Positions 45,068-56,913 of a stretch of DNA of 64,000 nt are shown here, one piece after another. The notes below the pieces were generated by a model. It was not told the DNA's origin. It did not search any database and worked only from the letters and a program-made list of their open reading frames with translations. The translations under genes and the position numbers were made by a program. Location: NCBI RefSeq assembly GCF_900169065.1, contig NZ_FXZB01000001.1:186001-250000 (forward strand), written 5' to 3'. Each line of letters opens with the position of its first letter. The first letter of the stretch is position 1. The stretch is from Brevibacterium aurantiacum. Its GTDB lineage: Bacteria; Actinomycetota; Actinomycetes; Actinomycetales; Brevibacteriaceae.

Positions 45068-45541
45068 CTAGGCTTGGGCCGAACTGTCCTGCTGCTGCGC
45101 CTGAGAGGCGTCGACTGCCTCGATGAGGCGTGTCATCGTTGAGTGGAGTTCACGCAGATCTCCCTCGCCCATATCGAGCTTGGCCATCATCTGCCCGGGA
45201 ATCGCCTCAGCCGTCTTCCGCAGATTCGCACCAGTCTCGGTCAGGGAGACTTCGACGATCCTCTCGTCGTGGCTGCTGCGTCGCTTCTCCACGTAGTCCA
45301 ATGCTTCGAGACGTTTGATCAGCGGCGACACCGTTGCCGCCTCGAGTCGCAGCAGCTCGGCGATCTTTCGCACCGGCAGCCTCTCATGCTGCCAGAGAGC
45401 CAACATGACCAGATACTGCGGGTGGGTGAGATTGATGGGCTCGAGCACCGAGCGATAGGCGGAGATCACTCCGCGAGAGGCCACGGCCAGGGCGAAGCAG
45501 ATCTGGCTCTCCAGAGCCAGAGGATCGTTTCTGGTCTGCAT
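45068..45541 (-). CDS. MarR family regulator, OhrR-like
   Basis: A 157-residue winged-helix repressor. The N-terminal LESQICFALAVASRGVISAYR carries the redox-sensing Cys (Cys 15) at the position used by OhrR, and the winged helix LPVRKIAELLRLEAATVSPLIKRLEALDYVEKRRSSHDERIVEVSLTETG follows. OhrR proteins respond to organic hydroperoxides by oxidation of this Cys. No ohr gene is next to it here. It converges on the GNAT gene and is divergent from a small unknown gene; two palindromes lie between. Confidence 0.88.
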   Translation of the reverse strand: MQTRNDPLALESQICFALAVASRGVISAYRSVLEPINLTHPQYLVMLALWQHERLPVRKIAELLRLEAATVSPLIKRLEALDYVEKRRSSHDERIVEVSLTETGANLRKTAEAIPGQMMAKLDMGEGDLRELHSTMTRLIEAVDASQAQQQDSSAQA

Positions 45542-45578
45542 CTCTTCTTTGTCCTTCCACCGGCGACGCCATTTAGTT

Positions 45579-45605
45579 AGTGCACTAATGATTAGTGTAC
45601 ACTGT
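45579..45605. promoter_or_regulatory. Two palindromes between ohrR and a small gene
   Basis: TTAGTGCACTAA (45579-45590) is a perfect 12-base palindrome, and AGTGTACACT (45596-45605) is a perfect 10-base palindrome. Their centres are 16 bases apart and both contain AGTG-CACT half-sites. They lie between the divergent OhrR-like and small genes and are likely operators for the MarR protein (inference). Confidence 0.7.
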
Positions 45606-45668
45606 ATGTATTGCGTTCATCTCAGCCCGACGCCAGCTGTCCGGCTCCACATCACCGAATGGAATCAC

Positions 45669-45881
45669 ATGTCAGACTCCCACGATCCTCAGCGACGCGT
45701 TGCCTGGCTCAATCGCTTCTTCCGCAAGATCGTCGGCCCTGCACAAGTCGACAACTCCCGTCCCGGTGGCTATTACGAAGATGAGCACCTGCGCCATGAG
45801 CGCCTCGACGCGATGGGCCTGGAGATGCGCACCGACGCCAACGGCCATTCCTATGTGGTGAAGAAGCAGAACCCCGAATAG
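45669..45881 (+). CDS. Small hypothetical protein (70 residues)
   Basis: A 70-residue soluble protein starting MSDSHDPQRRVAWLNRFFRK, with a basic helix in the first half and a second part YYEDEHLRHERLDAMGL followed by MRTDANGHSYVVKKQNPE. No family is recognised. It is divergent from the OhrR-like regulator and lies downstream of the two palindromes, so its expression is probably under OhrR control. The upstream frame is open to 45549; ATG 45669 is chosen for composition. Confidence 0.6.
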   Translation: MSDSHDPQRRVAWLNRFFRKIVGPAQVDNSRPGGYYEDEHLRHERLDAMGLEMRTDANGHSYVVKKQNPE

Positions 45882-45910
45882 TCAGCGCGGGGTGCGCGTC
45901 CCGGAACGCA

Positions 45911-45953
45911 CTCGGGGCCGCGCCGAGGTGGTCTCCCCCGTCGCGGCCCCGAG
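45911..45953. terminator. Hairpin between the small gene and hemQ
   Basis: CTCGGGGCCGCG (45911-45922) and CGCGGCCCCGAG (45942-45953) form a perfect 12-bp stem. The loop holds one copy of CGCCGAGGTGG (45921-45931, overlapping the arm). It lies between converging genes and is a likely bidirectional terminator. Confidence 0.75.
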
Positions 45954-45961
45954 CCGAAAAA

Positions 45962-46672
45962 TCAGCGCCAGTCGGTGATGATATCGACGAGTTCGCGCAG
46001 CGGCCCGGTGTAGAACGGAACCTCTTCGCGCACGTGCAGGCGCGCCTCGGTGTTGCGCAGATCGCGCATGAGGTCGACGATGCGGTGAAGTTCGGGGGCT
46101 TCGAAGGCCAGCAGCCATTCGTAGTCACCAAGAGCGAAGGAAGCGATCGTATTGGCCTTGATGTCCTTGTAGCCAGCGGCGGCCATGCCATGATCGCGCA
46201 GCATCTTCGAGCGCTCCGCGGGATCAAGGAGATACCAGTCGTAGGAGCGGACGAACGGGTACACGCAGATGTACTTGCCTGGTTCGTCATCGGTGAGCAG
46301 TGCAGGCAGGTGCGCCTTGTTGAACTCGGCCGGACGGTGAAGTCCCACGACTGACCACACAGGTTCGAGGACTCCGCCCAGCATGCTGCGGCGCACTGCC
46401 GAGTAGGCGGCCTGGACCAGTTCGATGGTCGGCGCATGCCACCAGAACATCACGTCGGCATCTGCGCGCAGGGCGGAGACATCGTAGATTCCGCGAACGA
46501 CGAGACCCTGCTCCTTCAACGGGGCGAGTGCTTCGTGGACCTCGTCGGCGAGTTCGGCGCGATCGGCGTCACCGAGTTCGCCGGCGGAGGCGAAGACCGA
46601 ATACGCGATATAGCGCGTCTCGTTGTTCGCCTGATCGATCTGCTCGTCGGTGGGGTGAGAGTATTCGCTCAT
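45962..46672 (-). CDS. hemQ: Coproheme decarboxylase (HemQ/ChdC, chlorite dismutase-like)
   Basis: A 236-residue protein that decarboxylates coproheme to heme b, using peroxide, in the coproporphyrin pathway of Gram-positive bacteria. Family parts are [65 protein letters not shown] and [27 protein letters not shown] 46672 has AAGGAG 5 bases upstream. It is the last of the hemE-hemY-hemQ operon. Confidence 0.94.
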   Translation of the reverse strand: MSEYSHPTDEQIDQANNETRYIAYSVFASAGELGDADRAELADEVHEALAPLKEQGLVVRGIYDVSALRADADVMFWWHAPTIELVQAAYSAVRRSMLGGVLEPVWSVVGLHRPAEFNKAHLPALLTDDEPGKYICVYPFVRSYDWYLLDPAERSKMLRDHGMAAAGYKDIKANTIASFALGDYEWLLAFEAPELHRIVDLMRDLRNTEARLHVREEVPFYTGPLRELVDIITDWR

Positions 46673-46730
46673 TCCTGCTCCTTCTTCTGTGTGTCGGTGC
46701 TTGTGCACGATTCTGTGTAGCGGTCGAGCC

Positions 46731-46761
46731 TGCGAGGTGGTCGGGGCTGCGAAGTGGTCGC
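46731..46761 (+). repeat. Degenerate copies of the CGCCGAGGTGG repeat
   Basis: CTGCGAGGTGGTCGGGG (near 46730) and CTGCGAAGTGGTCG (near 46748) are degenerate copies of the intergenic 11-mer, in the 104-base gap between hemY and hemQ. Confidence 0.4.
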
Positions 46762-46776
46762 GCCCGTCTGGAGTGT

Positions 46777-48180
46777 TCAGGTCTGCATCGATGTGATTCT
46801 CTGGGCTACGGTCTCTGCCCGGCTGATGCAGGCAGGAATGCCCACACCGAAGTAGGCCGAACCGGCCAGTTCGAGTCCGGCGATGTCGTTGATCTCCTCA
46901 TCGATTCTCGCCACCATCTCACCATGCCCCGGCAGGTACTGCGGCAGAGCACGTTCCCAGCGATGCGCCTCGGCCGCGATCAGCCGATCCGAACTCCGGC
47001 CGACGGTGGCCTGCCAGTCGTCGAAGGCCTGTGAGATGAGCTCTTCGTCCGTACAGTCCTGCCAGACCCCGGGCTCGTCCCCGTATCGTCCGATGCTCAT
47101 CCTGATCAGGGCGGTTCCTGCGGGGATGCGCTCCCCCGTCCAGGGCCACTTGTTCGACACGAAGGTCGACGCCTTGATGAATGATTTCTCCGTCGGCGGG
47201 ATGAGGAAGCCGGAGCCGTCGAGTTCACCCTCTCTGAGCTCGACAAGTGCAGGGATCAGAGCGGTGGACGCGTAGGGCACGGAGGCCAGCATCGATGCGG
47301 ACCGAGGGGCCACCTCGGCGATGAGATCCTTCGTCACGTGTGCGGGGGTGGCCAGCACCAGACCGTCGGATTCCAGGCTGAAGTCCTCGGTTTCAACGGT
47401 CCAGCGACCGTTGTCGACGTGAACCGAGTTCACTCGTGTGTCGGTGTGGATGGTGCCGTTGTGCTCGCGGATGCCCTCCACGAGGGCGGGAACCAGACGG
47501 TTGATCCCGCCGATGAGGCTCATGAACACCGGCCGCGGGGTCTTCCCGTCAGCCAGCGCTGCCGACTGCGCGTCACGGGCTGCGAGCAGGGTCTCGACCA
47601 GTTCGAGCACCGAGGTACCTTCTGCTGCGGCTGGCAGCAGGGCAGGCACCGTCGCCGCCAGCGACAGGTCACGGCATCGTCCCGCATACACGCCCCCAAG
47701 CAGAGGGTCGACGAGTGTGTCGACGAGGTCAGCGCCGAGGCGGTCGCTGAGGAAGTCCCCCAATGACACATCGCCGCCGTCGATCGGTGCGGTGATGACC
47801 TCATGTGCGACGCGCTCGCTGGCGGCCGGCCCGAGGAGGTCACTGACCTCGGAGCCGTTGCCAGGCACTCCCATGACGGTGCGTTTGGGAATCGGGTGGA
47901 GGCGTCCCTTCGACAGGACTCGCGAACTGTGCTTCGTGGAGGGGAATTCGACGTCGAGCCCGAGTTCGGCAGCCAGGTCCTTCGTCTCGGGGCGACGGTA
48001 CAGGCTGGCTTCGGCACCGGTGTCGAGGCCCACTGGCACAGTCCCGTTCAAGGTCGTCGAATGCAGGCAGCCGCCGAGGCGGGAGTCAGCTTCGATGAGT
48101 GTGACCCGATGATCAGGGGCCAGTCGATGGGCGGTGACGAGACCGGAGATTCCTCCCCCGACGATCGTGATGTGACGCAT
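46777..48180 (-). CDS. hemY: Protoporphyrinogen/coproporphyrinogen oxidase (HemY/CgoX type)
   Basis: A 467-residue flavoprotein that oxidises coproporphyrinogen III. The N-terminal FAD motif is [34 protein letters not shown]. Internal marks are [19 protein letters not shown] and [16 protein letters not shown]. The C-terminal [18 protein letters not shown] closes the FAD site. With hemQ and hemE it points to the coproporphyrin branch, so the CgoX reaction is likely. It starts 4 bases after the hemE stop. Confidence 0.93.
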   Translation of the reverse strand: MRHITIVGGGISGLVTAHRLAPDHRVTLIEADSRLGGCLHSTTLNGTVPVGLDTGAEASLYRRPETKDLAAELGLDVEFPSTKHSSRVLSKGRLHPIPKRTVMGVPGNGSEVSDLLGPAASERVAHEVITAPIDGGDVSLGDFLSDRLGADLVDTLVDPLLGGVYAGRCRDLSLAATVPALLPAAAEGTSVLELVETLLAARDAQSAALADGKTPRPVFMSLIGGINRLVPALVEGIREHNGTIHTDTRVNSVHVDNGRWTVETEDFSLESDGLVLATPAHVTKDLIAEVAPRSASMLASVPYASTALIPALVELREGELDGSGFLIPPTEKSFIKASTFVSNKWPWTGERIPAGTALIRMSIGRYGDEPGVWQDCTDEELISQAFDDWQATVGRSSDRLIAAEAHRWERALPQYLPGHGEMVARIDEEINDIAGLELAGSAYFGVGIPACISRAETVAQRITSMQT

Positions 48181-48184
48181 CGCC

Positions 48185-49231
48185 TCAGCCTCGTGCGGCC
48201 AGGATCTCTGCGGAGACGCGGTGGACTTCGTCCACGATCCGTCCGGGCACGTCCGGGTCGGTGTAGGGCAGGACGCCGTGGCCGAGGTTGAAGACGAAGC
48301 CTGCTTCATGGTTGAGGCCCTGTTTCACGATCTCCTCGATTCGCGGTGCCAGAGCCTCCCAAGGGGCGAAGAGCAGCGCCGGATCGAGATTGCCCTGCAG
48401 CGGTTGGCCCGGCTGCACTCGCGTTGAGGCATCGTCCAGGTCGACTCGGAAGTCTACGCCGACTGCGGTGGAGCCGGCGCGTGACATGGAGGTCAGGAGC
48501 TCACCGGTCTGGACACCGAAGTGGATGCTCGGCACCTCGTGGTGGCGCAGCGATTCGAAGACCGCGCTGGAGTGCTCGACGACGTGAGCCTCGTAGTCGC
48601 GGCGGGACAGGTAGCCTGCCCAGGAGTCGAAGAGCTGGAACGCTGAGGCTCCGGCGCCGAGCTGGACGTCGAGGAAGGTCGAGGAGATCCGAGCGAGCTT
48701 GCTCAGCAGCAGGGAGAAGGTCTCCGGGTCGGAGGCCATGAGGGATTTGGTCTTCTCATGGTTCTTGCTCGGTCCGCCCTCGATGAGGTAGCTGGCCAGC
48801 GTAAAGGGAGCACCGGCGAATCCGATCAGCGGAGTCTCCTGGCCCAGCTCTTCGAGGATCCGGCCGATGGATTCCGCAATATCGGGAATCTGCTCGGGTT
48901 CGAGCTCGGCCAGTGCGTTGACATCGGCACGGCTGCGGATCGGGTTCGCGATCACGGGACCGGTGCCGGGGACGATCTCCACATCGACTCCGGCCGCCTG
49001 CAGCGGCACCACGATGTCGGAGAAGAAGATGGCGGCATCCACACCGTGACGGCGCACCGGCTGCAGGGTGATCTCGGAGACGAGCTCCGGGGTCCGGCAG
49101 GCATCAAGCATTGCGGTGCCGGCACGCAGTTCGCGGTATTCGGGAAGTGAGCGGCCTGCCTGTCGCATGAACCAGACGGGAGTGTGCGCAATCTGCTCTC
49201 CGCGCAGGGCGGGCAACAAGGTTGAAGTCAT
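48185..49231 (-). CDS. hemE: Uroporphyrinogen decarboxylase
   Basis: A 348-residue enzyme that converts uroporphyrinogen III to coproporphyrinogen III. N-terminal PVWFMRQAGRSLPEYRELR contains the active-site signature, and FSDIVVPLQAAGVDVEIVPGTGPVI, FAGAPFTLASYLIEGG and LFDSWAGYLS follow. The start has GGGAGG 9 bases upstream. First gene of the heme operon. Confidence 0.97.
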   Translation of the reverse strand: MTSTLLPALRGEQIAHTPVWFMRQAGRSLPEYRELRAGTAMLDACRTPELVSEITLQPVRRHGVDAAIFFSDIVVPLQAAGVDVEIVPGTGPVIANPIRSRADVNALAELEPEQIPDIAESIGRILEELGQETPLIGFAGAPFTLASYLIEGGPSKNHEKTKSLMASDPETFSLLLSKLARISSTFLDVQLGAGASAFQLFDSWAGYLSRRDYEAHVVEHSSAVFESLRHHEVPSIHFGVQTGELLTSMSRAGSTAVGVDFRVDLDDASTRVQPGQPLQGNLDPALLFAPWEALAPRIEEIVKQGLNHEAGFVFNLGHGVLPYTDPDVPGRIVDEVHRVSAEILAARG

Positions 49232-49372
49232 GTCTCCATCCTCCCATGCTCCACGGACTGATGCCCACCGGATGCCGGTTTCAAGACTCCGAGTCTTGCT
49301 CGCGGGTGCGGGCGAAAACTCTTGGTTCCGCCACGGCGTGGACGGTTCACCTCTACCGTGGCCTGATCTATC

Positions 49373-49996
49373 GTGGCAGGTGTGGTCAACACCTCACCTC
49401 TCAATCGCATTCCGCCGGAGTTCTCCGCCGTGACCTCGGTTCTGCGCGAAGCCCGGAACACGAACAACGTCTCGATCTCTGAAATCCCGGCGCCGGCTCG
49501 TCTGGCGCCGTACTCCTATGCGCTGGGAGCCGAGGTCAGCGCCGATGAGACCTTCCTGCGTGCCAGCGGAGAGGCCATCGACGAATTGGCCACCGGCCGC
49601 ATCGTCGTCCTCTTCGACCCCAGCTCCCCCGAGGAGTGGGAAGGGCGATTCCGGGTCGTGTCCTATATACGTGCCGAACTCGAACACGAACTCGGCAATG
49701 AGACGATGCTCGGTCCGGTCGCCTGGACCTGGCTCGAAGAAGCTCTGGAATCCAATAACTGCGAGGTCGTCGCCGCCGGAGGCACGACCACCCGCGTCCT
49801 CTCCGAGAGCTTCGGCACGCTTGCCGATCGGCCGTCCACGATAGACTTGGAGCTGCGCGCTTCATGGACCCCCGTGATCGCGGAGCCGGAACTGATCGGC
49901 GATCACTTCGAAGCGTGGATCGATCTGCTGTGTACAGTTGCCGGACTGCCACCGCTTCCTGAAGGAGTTTCAGCCCTGCCCGGGCGACGTCGATGA
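49373..49996 (+). CDS. DUF3000 family protein
   Basis: A 207-residue actinobacterial protein of unknown function. The segments IPPEFSAVTSVLREAR, PYSYALGAEVS, SYIRAELEHELGNETMLGPVAWTWLEEAL and SSFG...DLELRASWTP match what I recall of DUF3000. GTG 49373 or GTG 49382 may start it; neither has a Shine-Dalgarno sequence. Its stop overlaps the RNase D start (49993-49996). This order is conserved in Mycobacterium (Rv2680-Rv2681). Confidence 0.88.
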   Translation: MAGVVNTSPLNRIPPEFSAVTSVLREARNTNNVSISEIPAPARLAPYSYALGAEVSADETFLRASGEAIDELATGRIVVLFDPSSPEEWEGRFRVVSYIRAELEHELGNETMLGPVAWTWLEEALESNNCEVVAAGGTTTRVLSESFGTLADRPSTIDLELRASWTPVIAEPELIGDHFEAWIDLLCTVAGLPPLPEGVSALPGRRR

Positions 49997-51168
49997 CAAC
50001 CGAACTACCGCTCTTGGCCACACCCGCAGACGGCGTACCGCCACTCGTCGACACCCCAGCCGAATTCTCCTCGGCCTGTGCCGAGCTCGCGCAGGGATCC
50101 GGTCCCATCGCCATCGACGCCGAGCGTGCCTCGGGTATCAGATACGGCCAACGAGCCTTCCTGGTGCAGCTGCGTCGCGCGAACGCCGGCACCTACCTCC
50201 TCGACTCCGAGGTGCTTGCTGACCTCAGCCCGCTCAATGACGCATTCGCCGGGGCGGAGTGGGTCATTCACTCTGTGACCCAGGATCTGCCGTGTCTGCA
50301 GGAACGCGGCATGCAGCCCGAGGTGCTCTTCGACACCGAGCTTGCTGCCAGAATGCTCGGGTGGGAGAAGTTCGGTCTCGCCGCCGTGGCAGAGAGGACT
50401 CTCGGAGTCCGTCTGGCCAAGGAGCACTCGGCAGCCGACTGGTCGAAGCGGCCGTTGCCGAAGGAGTGGCTCAACTACGCAGCCCTTGACGTCGAGGTGC
50501 TGCTGCCCATCCGCGACATTCTCCACGAGGCTCTCATCGAGGCCGACAAGTGGGAGTTCGCCAGGCAGGAGTTCGAGCATCTCCTCGATTTCCAGCCCAA
50601 GCACTTCACCGAACCCTGGCGTCGGACCCATGGGCTGACCAAGCTCAAATCGCGCAAGGACATCGCCAAGGTGCGCGAACTGTGGACGTCTCGTGATGAG
50701 ATGGCCGCCGAGTCTGACATCGCGCCCTCACGCATCCTCCGCGATCGCGATCTTGTCGCCCTCGCCCAGTCACGGGTGCAGTCGAGCGACGACATCATGG
50801 CGACGTGGCCCAAGCTCTCCCGCGCGAACTCCGGTCGACTGTACCGGGCCTTCCGCAAAGCGACGCGGCTCACAACAGAAGAATTGCCTGCGCGCAAGGA
50901 AATGCACGCAACGCAGTCGCGGTCTCCTTTCAGCCACACTGATATCAAGGACCGGGTCTCTGCCCTCAAGGCGGCAATGGCCGAGCTGTCCGAGGAGCAC
51001 ACGATTCCCCACGATGTGCTGCTGCAGCCGGCCATCGTCAAGGCGCTCGGCGCGCAGTCGAGGGTCAACGTCGAGGAGTTCCTCTTCGAAAGGGGAGCTC
51101 GGAGATGGCAGGTCGAACTGAGCGCACCGGTGCTCAGAAGCACCCTCGAGTCACTGCCCCGAGCCTGA
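49993..51168 (+). CDS. rnd: Ribonuclease D
   Basis: A 391-residue DEDD exonuclease for tRNA 3' trimming. The acidic residues sit in PIAIDAERA (D, E), HSVTQDLPCL and YAALDVEVL. An HRDC domain follows the nuclease domain, and a further C-terminal region is typical. ATGA overlap with DUF3000 suggests coupling. Confidence 0.93.
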   Translation: MTTELPLLATPADGVPPLVDTPAEFSSACAELAQGSGPIAIDAERASGIRYGQRAFLVQLRRANAGTYLLDSEVLADLSPLNDAFAGAEWVIHSVTQDLPCLQERGMQPEVLFDTELAARMLGWEKFGLAAVAERTLGVRLAKEHSAADWSKRPLPKEWLNYAALDVEVLLPIRDILHEALIEADKWEFARQEFEHLLDFQPKHFTEPWRRTHGLTKLKSRKDIAKVRELWTSRDEMAAESDIAPSRILRDRDLVALAQSRVQSSDDIMATWPKLSRANSGRLYRAFRKATRLTTEELPARKEMHATQSRSPFSHTDIKDRVSALKAAMAELSEEHTIPHDVLLQPAIVKALGAQSRVNVEEFLFERGARRWQVELSAPVLRSTLESLPRA

Positions 51169-51200
51169 GAAGTTCTCTGCCCGGCTCAGCAGCTCATAGG

Positions 51201-51229
51201 GTCAGACGGCTCTTCGAGTCAGACGGCTC
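51201..51229. repeat. Short duplication spanning the dxs stop codon
   Basis: GTCAGACGGCTC occurs at 51201-51212 and 51218-51229, a 17-base period. The dxs stop (TGA on the minus strand, 51219-51221) lies in the second copy, which is the first in the reading direction of dxs. Confidence 0.8.
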
Positions 51230-53159
51230 GGCGTGAGCTCTGCTGAGCGCGTTCCCTGACCTCTGCGGGCAGGATATGAACGATCTCGGAGACGATGGTG
51301 GCCACATCGAGGCCCGCGTATTCAAGGATCTCATCGCGAGTGCCCTGTGGCAGGAACTCATCGGGTGCTCCGAGTTCGAGGACACCGACACGAGAGTCAG
51401 CGGCGCGCAGATCACTGCGGATCTGTGAACCGACGCCACCGACCTTGACGCCGTCTTCGATGACTGCGACGAGACTGTGCTCAACGGCCATGTCGATGAC
51501 ACCGCCTGGCACAGGCAGCACCCAACGCGGGTCGACGATCGTTGACGCAATGCCCTGGTCAGCCAACTCTTCGGCCACTTCCTGAGCACGTCCGGCAAAT
51601 GGCCCGACGGACACGATGAGTACGTCTTTGGGAGTGCCTGCCGGCACCTCTCGCAGAACGTCGACGCCATCGTCGAGACGACGCAGCGCCGGAATGTCCG
51701 TACCCACACTTCCGCGCGGGAACCGGATCACGGTCGGTGCGTCCTCGATGGCAACGGCCTCGGCCAGTTCCTCAGTCAGACGCGCCGCATCACGAGGGGC
51801 GGCCAGCTTGAGGCCGGGCACGATGCGCAGCATCGCCATGTCCCAGATTCCGTGGTGGCTGGCGCCATCGGGTCCAGTGATTCCTGCCCGGTCCAGGACG
51901 AAGGTGACTCCCTGACCGTGCAGGGCCACGTCCATGAGTATCTGGTCGAACGCGCGGTTGAGGAACGTCGCGTAGATGCACACGATGGGGTGCAGTCCGC
52001 CGTAGGAGAGCCCGGCTGCGGACGTCACTGCGTGCTGTTCGGCGATGCCGACGTCGAAGACCCGCTCCGGATACACCTCGGCGAACTTCGCGAGACCCAC
52101 GGGCAGGAGCATTGCAGCGGTGACTGCGACGATATCGTCGCGGTTCTTCGCGATCTCGAGCACTTCGCTGCCGAAGACCGAGGTCCATGAAGTCTGCTTC
52201 GACGGGGTCGACTTGCCGGTCAGCGGGTCGATGACTCCGACGGAGTGGAACTGATCGGCATCGTCATTGAGCGCCGGGTCGTAGCCCTGGCCCTTCTGAG
52301 TGATCATGTGCACGATGACGGGGCCGCCGTCGTACTGCTTGGCACGCTGCAGCGCCTTCTCGACCATCGGCAGGTCGTGGCCGTCGACAGGACCCAGATA
52401 TTTGATCCCGAGTTCGTCGAACATTCCGGCCTGCTCAGCGGAGACCATGTCCTTGAGGCCTCGTTTGACCCCGTGGATGGCGCTGTAGGCGGCCCGTCCG
52501 GGTGCGCCCGACTGCCGCAGCGTCGATTTGCCCCAGGACAGCAGCTTTTCGTATCCGGTGGTGGTGCGCAGTTCATCGAGGTGCTCGGCGAATCCGCCGA
52601 CGGTCGGGGCGTAGGAGCGTCCGTTGTCGTTGACGACGATGATGAGCTTGCGTGGTGGTGTCGACTTGTCGGCCGCGATGGTGTTGAGGGCCTCCCAGGC
52701 CATACCGCCGGTCAGTGCACCGTCACCGATGACGGCGACGACATGACGGTCGCTTTCACCTTTGAGTTGATGAGCCTTCGCGATTCCGTCGGCCCAGGAC
52801 AGTGAGGCCGAGGCATGGGAGTTCTCGATGACGTCGTGTTCGCTCTCGGCCCGGCTCGGGTATCCCGAAAGCCCATCGCGCTGGCGCAGACTCGAGAAGT
52901 CCCCCATGCGTCCGGTGAGGAGTTTGTGCACATAGGTCTGGTGGCCGACGTCGAAGAGGATCGTGTCGTGCGGGGACTCGAACACGCGGTGGAGACCGAC
53001 TGTGAGTTCGACCACGCCGAGGTTGGGCCCCAGGTGACCACCTGTGCCGGCGACCGTGGTGACCAGGTAGTCCCTGATCTCCTTCGCCAGGACCTCGCAC
53101 TCGGCGTCGTCGAGTTCACGCAGCTGTGATGGCGAGTTCATCGACTCGAGGAATGTCAT
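51219..53159 (-). CDS. dxs: 1-deoxy-D-xylulose-5-phosphate synthase
   Basis: A 646-residue thiamin diphosphate enzyme, first of the MEP isoprenoid pathway. [22 protein letters not shown] and the ThDP motif [16 protein letters not shown] mark the first domain. [41 protein letters not shown] and the C-terminal transketolase domain follow. ATG 53159 has AGGAG about 10 and GAGG 5 bases upstream; an upstream in-frame ATG at 53219 is weak. Its 5' region is unusually long. Confidence 0.96.
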   Translation of the reverse strand: MTFLESMNSPSQLRELDDAECEVLAKEIRDYLVTTVAGTGGHLGPNLGVVELTVGLHRVFESPHDTILFDVGHQTYVHKLLTGRMGDFSSLRQRDGLSGYPSRAESEHDVIENSHASASLSWADGIAKAHQLKGESDRHVVAVIGDGALTGGMAWEALNTIAADKSTPPRKLIIVVNDNGRSYAPTVGGFAEHLDELRTTTGYEKLLSWGKSTLRQSGAPGRAAYSAIHGVKRGLKDMVSAEQAGMFDELGIKYLGPVDGHDLPMVEKALQRAKQYDGGPVIVHMITQKGQGYDPALNDDADQFHSVGVIDPLTGKSTPSKQTSWTSVFGSEVLEIAKNRDDIVAVTAAMLLPVGLAKFAEVYPERVFDVGIAEQHAVTSAAGLSYGGLHPIVCIYATFLNRAFDQILMDVALHGQGVTFVLDRAGITGPDGASHHGIWDMAMLRIVPGLKLAAPRDAARLTEELAEAVAIEDAPTVIRFPRGSVGTDIPALRRLDDGVDVLREVPAGTPKDVLIVSVGPFAGRAQEVAEELADQGIASTIVDPRWVLPVPGGVIDMAVEHSLVAVIEDGVKVGGVGSQIRSDLRAADSRVGVLELGAPDEFLPQGTRDEILEYAGLDVATIVSEIVHILPAEVRERAQQSSRRAV

Positions 53160-53621
53160 TCGACCTCGCTCCTGAATGCACAATAGATGGTCTGATACTG
53201 CAATTTCCGCTCGAATCATCTTAACGCTTCACGGCCCAGAGTTCGCCTTCAGGCGAGCTCATCCGCCATTGAGTGTGTCTGGATCCACAGCCACCCCGGT
53301 GTCTGGGGCACGGACACCCGAGCATCTGGCACGCGGGCTCCGGGTTGTCAGCGCGTCCGAGCTCAGCGGCGCAGAGTCCCCCGCGGCACCCAACACCGCC
53401 ACTCGCAAATCCACTCTCAGCAGAGGTTGCTTAAGACACTGACGGTCAGCATTGCGCTGCCAAGGGTATGAGTTGGCAGCAACGGTGGGCATAGGCGGCG
53501 CGGGGAGGACTTCACACCTGCAGGAGGCCTTGGCGCCAACGGTAGGGCTTGGCGCAATCCGGCATCTCCTGCCCGACCGTACACAAAGGGTATGGACACC
53601 CAGCTATAGCCACCCGAGCAC

Positions 53622-53658
53622 GACGAAGGCCGGCGGGATGTTCCCACCGGCCTTCGTC
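53622..53658. terminator. Terminator hairpin downstream of acnA
   Basis: GACGAAGGCCGG (53622-53633) and CCGGCCTTCGTC (53647-53658) form a 12-bp stem with a further inner GGG/CCC. It lies 40 bases beyond the acnA stop, in the right position to end that transcript. Confidence 0.8.
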
Positions 53659-53692
53659 AATCAGTCCTGATTACCGTTCAATCAGTCCTGAT
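53657..53692. repeat. Direct repeat TCAATCAGTCCTGAT after the acnA stop
   Basis: TCAATCAGTCCTGAT occurs at 53657-53671 and 53678-53692. Each copy contains the short palindrome ATCAG-TC-CTGAT. The block starts 6 bases past the acnA stop codon (53698-53700, minus strand). Confidence 0.75.
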
Positions 53693-53697
53693 AATTA

Positions 53698-56382
<2,685 letters not shown>

Positions 56383-56475
56383 CGTGATTCTCCTGTTTCA
56401 TCCGACACTCATCCAAGAAACCGGGCAAGCCCGTGAGCCGCGCACCGATTTACGCGACACAAATGTTTCCAAAAG

Positions 56476-56493
56476 TATCTTGACGTCAAGATA
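56476..56493 (-). promoter_or_regulatory. Perfect 18-bp palindrome in the acnA promoter
   Basis: TATCTTGACGTCAAGATA reads the same on both strands. It lies about 95 bases before the acnA start and holds TTGACG, which could be the -35, so a bound regulator would block polymerase. By memory it resembles operators of the MarR-family aconitase regulator TamR of Streptomyces; that link needs checking. Confidence 0.7.
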
Positions 56494-56657
56494 AATTCTA
56501 TCTCATTTGGCCGCCCTTGACCACCTTCTGACGGTGGCCTGTCGGTGAACTGAGAATCGGGTTTTCCCCAAGCGAGCGTCCGGACAACTCCAGCGCGGAG
56601 CGGCGTCGAAGAACCCTAATCTGGAGTCATCTCAACAGCAGCGAGCAAGGAGCTCTC

Positions 56658-56849
56658 ATGGACCCGTTCACACTCGGAGCCGGATTCGGATTCGGCGCAC
56701 TCCTCGTGGGCATCATCTTCGCCGTCATCTGCCGTTCCCTAGCCGACGAGAAGGGCCGCTCCTCCGGATGGTGGGGGCTGTGGGGCTTCCTGACCACTTT
56801 CATCGCCCTCATCGTCCTCATCCTCCTCCCACAGCGGTCCCAAGTCTGA
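56658..56849 (+). CDS. Small two-helix membrane protein
   Basis: A 63-residue protein with a Gly-rich first helix (LGAGFGFGALLVGIIFAVICRSLADEKGRS) and a second hydrophobic helix (GLWGFLTTFIALIVLILL). The GRSSGWWGLWGF loop looks like other small bacterial membrane proteins. No function known. AAGGAG lies upstream of the ATG (56649-56654). It is divergent from acnA across about 275 bases. Confidence 0.65.
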   Translation: MDPFTLGAGFGFGALLVGIIFAVICRSLADEKGRSSGWWGLWGFLTTFIALIVLILLPQRSQV

Positions 56850-56856
56850 CCTCCCC

Positions 56857-56900
56857 CGCCGAGGTGGGAACGCGTCAACCCCTCACCCTCGCCGAGGTGG
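56857..56900 (+). repeat. Two copies of intergenic 11-mer CGCCGAGGTGG
   Basis: CGCCGAGGTGG occurs at 56857-56867 and 56890-56900, between the small membrane gene and the RNA methyltransferase gene (3' ends facing). Confidence 0.75.
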
Positions 56901-56913
56901 GCCGTCGTCCCGC

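Larger units (their letters stand above)
53160..53697. other. 538-base divergent intergenic region between dxs and acnA ends
   Basis: This stretch lies upstream of dxs and downstream of acnA (both on the minus strand). I see no gene; short ORFs are present but not convincing. It holds the acnA terminator hairpin (53622-53658) and two direct repeats (53657-53692). TTAAGATGAT on the minus strand near 53215 offers a candidate -10 (TAAGAT) for dxs. No TPP riboswitch motif is recognised. Confidence 0.5.

Noticed and set aside
49382-49996. Alternative GTG start for the DUF3000 protein at 49382
   Set aside because: Not excluded, but the choice between 49373 and 49382 cannot be made from sequence; the longer form is listed.
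53160-53620. TPP riboswitch before dxs
   Set aside because: The conserved core words of the TPP fold were not found on either strand.
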